From Taeniopygia guttata (lineage: Eukaryota > Chordata > Aves > Passeriformes > Estrildidae): a DNA stretch of 64,000 nt. Below, piece by piece: positions 55,901-64,000 of this stretch. The position numbers were made by a program, and so were the translations under genes. The DNA lies in contig NC_133059.1 in assembly GCF_048771995.1 (NCBI RefSeq), positions 3,151,001 through 3,215,000 of the forward strand, read 5' to 3'. Position 1 is the first letter of the stretch. Every line of letters starts with the position of its first letter. The notes under the pieces are model-generated. The model had not been told where the DNA came from. It made no database searches and worked only from the letters and a program-made list of their open reading frames with translations.

Positions 55901-58900
55901 CCCCAAGGGGTCCCCAAAATGTCCCAAAGGGGTGCAAAAAAAAATTCCAAAAAATTCAGATTTTAACCCTTTTAACCCCTCAAAAAAAACCCCAACAACC
56001 AAAAAAAATTCAAAAATTCAAATTTTAACCCTTTTACCCCTCAAAAAAATTCAAAAAAATTCAAATTTTAACCCCTCAAAAAAAAATTTAAAAATTCAAA
56101 TAAAAACAATTCAGAAATTCAAATTTTAACCCTTTCAACCCCTCCAAAAAAAATTCAAAAAAATTCAAATTTTAACCCTTTTAACCCCTCCAAAAAAAAT
56201 TCAAAAAAATTCAAATTTTAACCCTTTTAACCCCTCCAAAAAAAATTCAAAAAATTAAAATTTTAACCCTTCTAACCCCTCCAAAAAAGATTCAAAAAAA
56301 TTCAAATTTTAACCCCTCAAAAAAAAAATTAAAAAAAATTCAAAAATTCAAATTTTAACCCTTTTAACCCCTCCAAAAAAAACCCCAAAACCAAAAAAAA
56401 TTTAAAAATTCAAATTTTAACCCTATTAACCCCTCCAAAAAAAATTTAAAAATTCAAATTAAAAAATAAATCAAAAATTCAAATTTTAACCCTTTTAACC
56501 CCTCAAAAAAAATTTAAAAATTCAAATTAAAGAAAAAATTCAAAAATTCAAATTTTAACCCCTCCAAAAAAAAAAACAACTAAAATATTAAAAAAAAAAT
56601 TCAAAAATTCTAATTTTAACCCTTTTAACCCCTCCAAAAAAAATTCAAAAAAATTCAAATTTTAACCCCTCAAAAAAAAAAATTAAAAAAATTCAAAAAT
56701 TCAAATTTTAACCCTTTTACCCCTCCAAAAAAAAAAATTCAAATTTTAACCTTTCCAAAAAAAAATCAAAAAAATTCAAATTTTAACCCCTCAAAAAAAA
56801 TTAAAAAAAATTAAAAAAAAAATCCCAAAAAACTAATTAAAATCCCCTTTTTAACCCTTTGTGCCCCGCGCAGGAGGCCCCGTTGGTGTCCGGCAGCGCC
56901 ACTCTGCCCCGCAATTCCAAACTCTTCCCCGCCGAGCGGCGGCCGCAGCCCCGGGGGCGGCCGGTGCTGGCCCGGGTCCCGGTGCCGCCGGTCCCGGTGC
57001 CGGTCCCGGGGCTGTCCCGGGTCCCGGTACCGGCGTCGGGGCAGTCCCGGGTCCCGGTACCGGTCCCAGGGTCGGTCCCGGGGCAGTCCCGGGTCTCGGT
57101 GCCGCCGGTCCCGGTGTCGCCGGTGCTGTCCCGTGTCCCGGTCCCGGTGTCGGGGCAGTCCCGGGACCCGGTCCCGGTGTCGCCGGTTCTGTCCCGGGTC
57201 CCGGTGCCGGTCCCGGTTCCGGTACCGGGGAGGCCCCCCCGGCAGAAGGCGCTGCCGCTGTCGGTGATTTTCCGCCTGCAGAACGCTTTTTGGGAGGGGG
57301 GCGGCCCCCGCGGGGTTCCCCCGTTCTGGGGGGCTCGGGGGGCGCCCCAAAAACTGCCCCCGGGGCTGCCCCCGGGACCGCCGGTGATGGCGGGGGAAGG
57401 TGAGAGGGGATGGGGGGAGGGAAATTTTGGGGGTTTGGGGGAGGAAATGGGATTTTTGGGGGGGGTTTGGGGGGTGAAAATGGGATTTTTTGGGGGGTTT
57501 GGGGGGTGAAAATGGGATTTTGGGGGGGGGAAATGGGATTTTTGGGGGGGTTTGGGGAGTGAAAAGGGGGTTTGGGGGGGGGAAAGGGGATTTTGGGAGG
57601 GCTTGGGGGGGGAATGGGGGTTTAGGGGGAGAAAATGGGATTTTTGGGGGGGGGTTGGGGGGTGAAAATGGGATTTTTTGGGGGGTTTGGGGGGTGAAAA
57701 TGGGATTTGGGGGATGAAAAGGGGATTTTGGGGGGGGGTTGGGGGTGAAAATGGGATTTTTGGGGGGTTTGGGGGGGGAAATGGGATTTTGGGAGGGTAA
57801 ATAGGGGGTTTAGGGGTTGAAAAGGGGATTTTTGGAGGGTTTGGGGGAGGAAAAGGGGATTTGGGGGAGTAAAAAGGGGATTTGGGGGTTAAAAAAGGGT
57901 TTTTGCGGGGTGAAAATGGGATTTGGGGGGATAAAAAAGGGGTTTGTGGCAATGAAAAGGGGATTTTGGGGGGGGTTGGGGGATGAAAATGGGATTTTGG
58001 GGGGGGTTTGGCGGGGGTAAAGGGGGTTTGCGGGGAGAAATGGGGGGTTTAGGGGGTGAAAATGGGATTTTTGGGGCTTTAGGGAGGGGAAAATGGGATT
58101 TTGGGGGGGGAAATGGGATTTTCGGGGGGGTAAATAGGGGGTTTGGGGGGGTGAAAATGGGAATTTTGGGGGGTTTGGGGAGGGAAATGGGGGTGTAGGG
58201 GGTGAAAATGGGATTTTTTGGGGGTTGGGGGAGGGAAAATGGGATTTTGGGGGGTTCGGGGGGTGAAAAGGGGATTCTTGGGGGGTGAAAAGGGGATTTT
58301 GGAGGGTTTGCGGGGGGAGAAAAATGGGATTTTTGGGGGAGTTTGAGGGGGGAAAGGGGCATTTGGGGGATAAATAGGGGGTTTGGGGGGTGAAAATGGG
58401 ATTTTTGGGGAGTTTGGGGGAGTAAAAAGGGGATTTTGGGGGGAGGGATGGGGTTTTGGGGGGTGAAATGGGATTTGGGGGGTTTGGGGGGGGAAATGGG
58501 GATTTGGGGGGTTGGGGGAGGGAAAGGGGATTTTGGGGGGTGAAAAGGGTTTTTTTTTGGGGGGGAAGGGGATTTTGGGGGGTTTGGGGGGTGAAAATGG
58601 GATTTTTGGGGGGGAAATGGGATTTTTGGGGGGTTTGGGGGGGGAAATGGGGGTTTAGGGGGAGAAAATGGGATTTTTGGGGGGTTGGGGGAGGGAAAAT
58701 GGGATTTTTGGGGGTTTGGGGGAGTAATAAGGGGATTTTGGAGGGTTTGGTGGAGGGAAATGGGGTTTTTGGGGGGTTTGGGGGGGAAAAAGGGGATTTT
58801 TGGGGGGTTTGGGGGGGAAAAAGGGGATTTTTGGGGGAGTTTGGGGGGGAAAAAGGGGGGTTTGGGGGATAAATAGGGGGTTTGGGGGGGAAAATGGGAT

Positions 58901-61900
58901 TTTTGGGGGGTTTGGGGGGAGGAAATGGGGATTTTGGGGGGGGAAATGGGATTTTTAGGGGGTGAAAATGGGATTTTTGGGGGGATTTGGGAGGGGAAAT
59001 GGGATTTTGGGGGGGAGTTTGGGGGGGGGAATGGGGGTTTGGGGGGGGAAAGGGGATTTTGGGAGGGTTTGGGGGGGGGAAATGGAGGTTTGGGGGGGAA
59101 ATGGGATTTTTGGGGGTGAAAATGGGATTTTGGGGGGGTTCGGGGGGGGAAATGGGGGTTTGGGGGATAAATAGGGGGGTTGAGGGGTGAAAATGGGATT
59201 TTGGAGGGGTTTGGGGGAGTAAAAAGGGGATTTTGGGGGGTAAAAAGAGAATTTGGGGGGTGAAAATGGGATTTTGGGGGGTAAATAGGGGGTTGGGGGG
59301 GTGAAAAGGGGGGTCACCCCCATTTCCCCTCCCCAATTCGGGGGTCTCACCCCCCATTTCCCCTCCCCAATTCCGTGATCTCCCCCCCATTTCCCCTCCC
59401 CAATTCCGGGGTCTCACCCCCTTTTCCCCCCCCATTTCCCCTCCCCAATTCTGGGGTCTGTCCCCCATTCCCCCCTCCCCAATTCGGGGGTCTCACCCCC
59501 CATTTCCCCCTCCCCAATTCCGGGATCTCACCCCCATTTCCCCCTCCCCAATTCCGGGGTCTCACCCCCCATTTCCCCCTCCCCAATTCCGGGATCTCAC
59601 CCCCATTTCCCCCTCCCCAATTCCGGGGTCTCTCCCCCAATTCCGGGGTCTTTCCCCATTTCCCCCTCCCCAATTCGGGGGTCTCTCCCCCCTTTCCCCC
59701 TTTTCCGGTGTCTCCCCTTTTTCCCCTCCCCAATTCGGGGGTCTCCCCCCATTTCCCCCATTTCCCCCTCCCCAATTCGGGGGTCTCACCCTCAGCCCCA
59801 TTTCTCCCCCCCAGCTCCCACCCGCCCCGCGCCCCCCGACCCTCCCCAATTCGGGGGTCTCTCCCCCTTTCCCCCTTTTCCGGTGTCTCCCCTTTTTCCC
59901 CTCCCCAATTCCGGGGTCTCACCCCCTTTTTCCCCTCCCCAATTCGGGGGTCTCACCCCCTTTTCCCCCCCCAGCTCCCACCCGCCCCACACTCCCGGAC
60001 CCTCCGGAGGCCGAGGCGGAGCTGGAGCGGCTCCTGCGCTGCTCGGACGCGGAGTTACCCCCGGAGTTACCCCCGGAATTACCCCCGGAATTACCCCCGG
60101 AGTTACCCCCGGAATTACCCCCGGAGTTCCCCCCGGAGTTACCCCCGGAGTTACCCCCGGAGTTACCCCCGGAGGGACCCCCGGAGGGACCCCCGGTGCG
60201 GCCGCTGAGCCCGACGCGGCTGCAGCCGCTGCTGCCGCCCGAGGCGCGCCGTGTCCCGGAGTACCGGGAGGTGGCCCGGGTCCTGGCGGAGATGCCGCGG
60301 CCGCTGAAGCGCCGGGGCTCGATGGAGCAGAGCCCCGGGCCCGCCGCCGCCCCGGCGCGCACCCGCCACTACCGGCAGCTCATCCCGCGCCTGCTGCACC
60401 GGCCCGGGGCCGCCGCCGCACCGGGGGACGGCGGCGCGGAGGTGGCGCTGTCCTTGTCGCCTCCTCCTCCTCCTCCTCCTCCTCCTCCTCCTCATCCTCA
60501 TCCTCTTCCTCCTCTTCCTCCGCCGCCGGTGGAGAGTTCGCCGCCGGTGGCAGCGGCGGTGGCAGCGCCCGGAGCGGCGGGGCCGGTGCCGGTGAGTGGG
60601 GACAGACGGACGGGGACAGATGGGGACAGATGGACAGGGTGGCGTTGTCGCTTTGGGACCCCCCCCCCCAAACCCACCCGGTCCTTGTCCCTTGGAGAGC
60701 CTCGGCCAGTGTCCCTGTGAGACCCCCGAGGTGGCATTGTCACCCCCCCCCAGTGTCATTGTCACCCCCCCAGTGTCATTGTCACCCCCCCGAGGTGTCA
60801 TTGTCACCCCCCCAGTGTCATTGTCACCCTCCCCCAGTGTCATTGTCACCCCCCCAGTGTCACACGGTGTCCCTGTCCCTCTGAGACGCCCCCCCAGTGT
60901 CACACGGTGTCCCTGTCCCCTCTGAGACCCCCCCAGTGTCATTGTCACCCCCCCAGTGTCACACGGTGTCCCTCTGAGACCCCCCCAGTGTCATTGTCAC
61001 CTCCCCCAGTGTCACACGGTGTCCCTGTCCCCTGTGAGACCCCCCCAGTGTCATTGTCACCCCCCCCCGTGTCACACGGTGTCCCTGTCCCCTCTGAGAC
61101 CCCCCAGTCCTTGTCCCTTGAAGTCCCCCGTGGTGTCCCCTGGAGTGTCCTGGGGATGTCCCCAATGTCCGGGGTGATGTCCCCAATGTCCGGGGCTGTC
61201 CCGGGGTGATGTCCCCAATGTCCGGGGTGATGTCCCCAATGTCCGGGGCTGTCCCGGGGTGATGTCCCCAATGTCCGGGGCTGTCCCGGGGTGATGTCCC
61301 CACCGCCCGGGGTGATGTCCCCATGTTCCAGGTGATGTCCCCATTGTCCGGGGCTGTCCTGGGGATGTCCCCAATGTCCTGGGGATGTCCCCAATGCCCG
61401 GGGTGATGTCCCCAATGTCCAGGGCTGTCCCGGGGTGATGTCCCCAATCTCCGGGGCTGTCCCGGGGTGATGTCCCCACCGCCCGGGGCGATGTCCCCAA
61501 TGTCCGGGGTGATGTCCCCAATCTCCGGGGCTCTCCCGGGGATGTCCCCAGTGTCCGGGGCTGTCCCGGGGTGATGTCCCCATGCCCGGGGTGATGTCCC
61601 CACTGCCCGGGGCTGTCCCGGGATGATGTCCCCACTGCCCGGGGATGTCCCCAGTCTCCGGGGCTGTCCCGGGGTGCTGTCCCCATGTCCGAGGTGATGT
61701 CCCCATGCCCGGGGTGATGTCCCCACCGCCCGGGGTGATGTCCCCATGCCCGGGGCTGTCCCGGGATGATGTCCCCAATGCCCGGGGTGATGTCCCCACT
61801 GCCCGGGGTGATGTCCCCAATGTCCGGTGGTGTCCTGGGGATGTCCCCATGCCCGGGGTGATTTCCCCAGTGCCCGGGGCTGTCCCGGGGTGATGTCCCC

Positions 61901-63109
61901 ATGCCCGGGGTGATGTCCCCAATGCCCGGGGCTGTCCCGGGGTGATGTCCCCATGCCCGGGGTGATGTCCCCAATGTCCGAGGTGATGTCCCCAATGCCC
62001 GGGGTGATGTCCCCATGTCCGGGGCTGTCCCGGGGTGATGTCCCCAGTGCCCGGGGTGATGTCCCCAATGCCCGGGGTGATGTCCCCAATGTCCGGGGTG
62101 ATGTCCCCAATGCCCGGGGTGATGTCCCCAATCTCCGGGATGATGTCCCCAATGTCCGGGGTGATGTCCCCAATGCCCGGGGTGATGTCCCCACTGCCCG
62201 GGGCTGTCCTGGGGATGTCCCCAGTGCCCGGGGCTGTCCCGGGGTGATGTCCCCACTGCCCGGGGTGATGTCCCCAATGTCCGGGGCTGTTCCGGGGTGA
62301 TGTCCCCAATGCCCGGGGTGATGTCCCCACTGCCCGGGGTGATGTCCCCAATGCCCGGGGTGATGTCCCCACTGCCCGGGGTGATGTCCTCAATGTCCGG
62401 GGTGATGTCCCCAATGTCCAGGGCTGTCCTGGGGATGTCCCCAATGCCCGGGGTGATGTCCCCAGTGTCCGGGGTGCTGTCCCCACTGTCCGGGGTGATG
62501 TCCCCAGTGCCCGGGGCTGTCCCGGGGTGATGTCCCCAATGCCCGAGGTGATGTCCCCAATGCCCGGGGCTGTCCCGGGGTGATGTCCCCATGTCAGGGT
62601 GATGTCCCCATGCCCGGGGTGATGTCCCCACTGCCCGGGGTGATGTCCCCACTGCCCGGGGTGATGTCCCCAACGCCCGGGGTGATGTCCCCAGTGCCCG
62701 GGGCTGTCCAGGGGTGATGTCCCCATGTCCGGGGTGATGTCGCCAATGTCCGGGGCTGTCCTGGGGTGATGTCCCCATGCCCGGGGTGATGTCCCCACTG
62801 CCCGGGGTGATGTCCCCACTGCCCGGGGTGATGTCCCCAACGCCCGGGGTGATGTCCCCAGTGCCCGGGGCTGTCCCGGGGTGATGTCCCCAATGTCCGG
62901 GGCTGTCCTGGTGATGTCCCCAATGCCCGGGGTGCTGTCCCCGTGTCCCCTGAGCCCTCCCGCTGCCGCAGGAGCTGCGCTCGGCCCTGCGCGACCCCTC
63001 CTCGCCGCGGCGCCGCCCCGGGGCGCGGGTGCGGCTGAACCCGCTGGTGCTGCTGCTGGACGCGGCCCTGACCGGGGAGCTGGACGTGGTGCAGCAGGCG
63101 GTGGCAGAG
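46873..63109 (+). CDS. PPP1R13L: PPP1R13L (iASPP), N-terminal and central coding exons; gene runs off the window
   Basis: Inhibitor of ASPP: binds p53-family proteins, RelA and PP1 through C-terminal ankyrin repeats and SH3, which lie beyond 64,000. Coding exons seen: 46873-46927, 48978-49099, 49217-49553, 51993-52076, 55517-55581, 56874-57399, 59975-60591 and 62972-63109, together 1944 nt or 648 codons. Matches to human include the coiled N-terminus ([20 protein letters not shown] against [20 protein letters not shown]), [72 protein letters not shown] and [17 protein letters not shown]. The proline-rich middle has its own coding repeats. The divergent partner of POLR1G is conserved in mammals. 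Confidence 0.92.
46928..48180. repeat. CCCCAAAATCTGGGAGA array
   Basis: 16-17 bp units (CACCCCAAAATCCGGG / GACCCCAAAATCTGGG) filling most of PPP1R13L intron 2. Confidence 0.9.
48181..48977. repeat. CCCCAAATCCTTTACCCTGA array with four exon-2 copies
   Basis: Partial copies of coding exon 2, each after acceptor AAATCAG, start at 48232, 48400, 48608 and 48801 and last 44-70 nt. They end abruptly in array sequence, mostly at ACTGACCCC. Confidence 0.9.
48978..49099 (+). CDS. PPP1R13L: PPP1R13L coding exon 2 (full copy)
   Basis: 122 nt, acceptor AAATCAG ending 48977, donor GTGAGC at 49100. It encodes [19 protein letters not shown] then [16 protein letters not shown] and PGPPPR. Four truncated copies with the same acceptor precede it. 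Confidence 0.92.
49217..49553 (+). CDS. PPP1R13L: PPP1R13L coding exon 3
   Basis: The frame is fixed by its end (TPGTFRTQ plus G, donor GTGAGG at 49554) joining to exon 4 as Asp-Asp. It contains [13 protein letters not shown], like human RAPSPRPGP, and [15 protein letters not shown]. Acceptor choice is uncertain: CAG at 49214-49216 gives phase 0, whereas the more typical CCCAG at 49201-49205 would not fit the donor phase of exon 2. The 117-nt intron before it is also open in frame, so retention is possible. Confidence 0.7.
49560..51990. repeat. GGGGGGATTTGG array then CCCCAACCCTGTCCCCGTGT array
   Basis: PPP1R13L intron 4: a G-rich half to 50,706 with higher-order GACAGACATGGGGACAAG blocks, then an abrupt change to a C-rich half (20-bp units with CCCAACCCCTCCCGTGGT variants). 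Confidence 0.9.
51993..52076 (+). CDS. PPP1R13L: PPP1R13L coding exon 4
   Basis: 84 nt, acceptor CCCCAG ending 51992, donor GTGGGG at 52077. It encodes [20 protein letters not shown] then EKKSGGY; human has [14 protein letters not shown]. Confidence 0.93.
52080..53400. repeat. Eight ~175-bp higher-order units (GGTGGCACTTGAAGGGG)
   Basis: Each unit has GGGGACATCGGGG, then GGTGGCACTTGAAGGGGTTT, then GGGGCTTTTTTGG and GGTGTGGAAGGGGATTTGG. Starts are near 52,144, 52,331, 52,500, 52,690, 52,854, 53,023, 53,200 and 53,376. Confidence 0.9.
53400..55340. repeat. GGTCTGGGGGCTTTTTTTGG array
   Basis: Around 70 units of 24-28 bp, G/T only for long stretches. 55,341-55,516 is a non-array remainder (ACTGAATTTCGG, TTCGAACC) before exon 5. 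Confidence 0.9.
55517..55581 (+). CDS. PPP1R13L: PPP1R13L coding exon 5
   Basis: 65 nt, acceptor CCCCCCAG ending 55516, donor GTGAGC at 55582. It encodes [19 protein letters not shown] then PAK, matching human [15 protein letters not shown]. Confidence 0.9.
55690..56860. repeat. GGTCCCCAAAATTCCCC then A/T-rich TTTTAACCC array
   Basis: The first part matches the 45.3-46.5 kb array. From 55,940 the unit is AAAAAATTCAAATTTTAACC with TTTTAACCCCTCC, making the only strongly AT-rich kilobase in the window. PPP1R13L intron 5. Confidence 0.9.
56874..57399 (+). CDS. PPP1R13L: PPP1R13L coding exon 6 (proline-rich, PVPV repeat)
   Basis: 526 nt, acceptor GCGCAG ending 56873, donor GTGAGA at 57400. It opens [19 protein letters not shown], then has a degenerate coding repeat of [12 protein letters not shown] type at about 56985-57235, then [20 protein letters not shown], strongly like human [20 protein letters not shown]. 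The repeat fills the place of human SRIPMPPSSPQPRG. Confidence 0.9.
57400..59310. repeat. GGGGTGAAAATGGGATTTTT array
   Basis: 20-50 bp G-rich units in PPP1R13L intron 6, starting from the donor (GTGAGAGGGG). Confidence 0.9.
59311..59974. repeat. CCCCTCCCCAATTCCGGGGT array with an exon-7 edge copy
   Basis: About 40-bp units with GGGGTCTCACCCCC. A copy of the exon-7 acceptor and first 19 nt (CTCCCACCCGCCCC core) starts at about 59,814. Confidence 0.9.
59975..60591 (+). CDS. PPP1R13L: PPP1R13L coding exon 7 (ELPP repeat, poly-Pro)
   Basis: 617 nt, acceptor CCCCCCCAG ending 59974, donor GTGAGT at 60592. It encodes [20 protein letters not shown], an ELPP tetrapeptide repeat (about 12 units, 60050-60195), [40 protein letters not shown] and [12 protein letters not shown], matching human closely. 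A CCT-type run near 60460-60520 encodes polyproline. A decoy copy of its first bases lies at 59,814. Confidence 0.92.
60700..62945. repeat. PPP1R13L intron 7: GTGTCATTGTCACCCCCC then GGGGTGATGTCCCC array
   Basis: First part to 61,130 has GTGTCACACGGTGTCCC higher-order blocks. The second part is 20-46 bp units of GGTGATGTCCCCAATGCCCG with GGGCTGTCCCGG. Confidence 0.9.
62972..63109 (+). CDS. PPP1R13L: PPP1R13L coding exon 8 (entry to ankyrin domain)
   Basis: 138 nt, phase 0, acceptor CTGCCGCAG ending 62971, donor GTGACA at 63110. It encodes [20 protein letters not shown] then [20 protein letters not shown] and QQAVAE; human has [20 protein letters not shown]. Six copies of its last 33 nt follow. 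Confidence 0.92.

Positions 63110-64000
<891 letters not shown>

Overview
The window looks like a gene-dense, extremely GC-rich and minisatellite-saturated segment of a vertebrate genome. The best fit is a bird dot microchromosome: four vertebrate genes with small exons, introns built almost wholly of tandem repeats, and no recognisable LINE, SINE, LTR element, tRNA, rRNA or CRISPR array. The species cannot be named from the sequence. Genes were recognised from remembered vertebrate protein sequences. Splice sites were placed by GT-AG signals and by phase. The exon sets of NKPD1 (2031 nt) and ERCC1 (1665 nt) sum to whole codons, and the visible part of PPP1R13L (1944 nt) does too.

Layout. 1-11,760: NKPD1 on the minus strand, a KAP-family P-loop NTPase-like membrane protein, with stop at 1690 and probable first exon at 11,548-11,571. 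11,760-14,100: intergenic GC-rich repeats. 14,110-32,170: ERCC1 on the plus strand, the partner of XPF in nucleotide excision repair, with a CCAAT/E2F promoter, nine coding exons ending at 26,364, and then a tandem second copy of its last four exons ending at 30,972. 32,247-40,110: POLR1G (CD3EAP/PAF49, RNA polymerase I subunit) on the minus strand, tail-to-tail with ERCC1 across a two-way poly(A) element. 40,110-40,467: shared promoter. 40,270 to beyond 64,000: PPP1R13L (iASPP, inhibitor of p53) on the plus strand, cut off by the window end just before its ankyrin/SH3 part. PPP1R13L-POLR1G-ERCC1 keep the order and relative orientation of human 19q13.32. NKPD1 sits where FOSB sits in mammals.

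Most striking pattern: nearly every array that touches an exon has copied the exon edge, with its splice site, into the array. Examples are nine 24-nt phase-0 micro-exon copies in ERCC1 intron 4, three interchangeable 47-nt POLR1G exons, four partial copies of PPP1R13L exon 3 and six of the end of its exon 9, seven copies of the start of NKPD1 exon 3, seven of the NKPD1 C-terminal tail, and three of its putative first exon. ERCC1 also has an in-frame coding array of about 259 residues rich in Arg, Asp, Asn and Gln, placed in the exon between its disordered N-terminus and its XPA-binding domain. Exons 6-7 of ERCC1 sit in the loop of a roughly 600-nt inverted repeat made by the flanking intron arrays. 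Whether these are real or partly assembly artefacts needs long reads and RNA. Most long open frames in the window are repeat translations and are not annotated.
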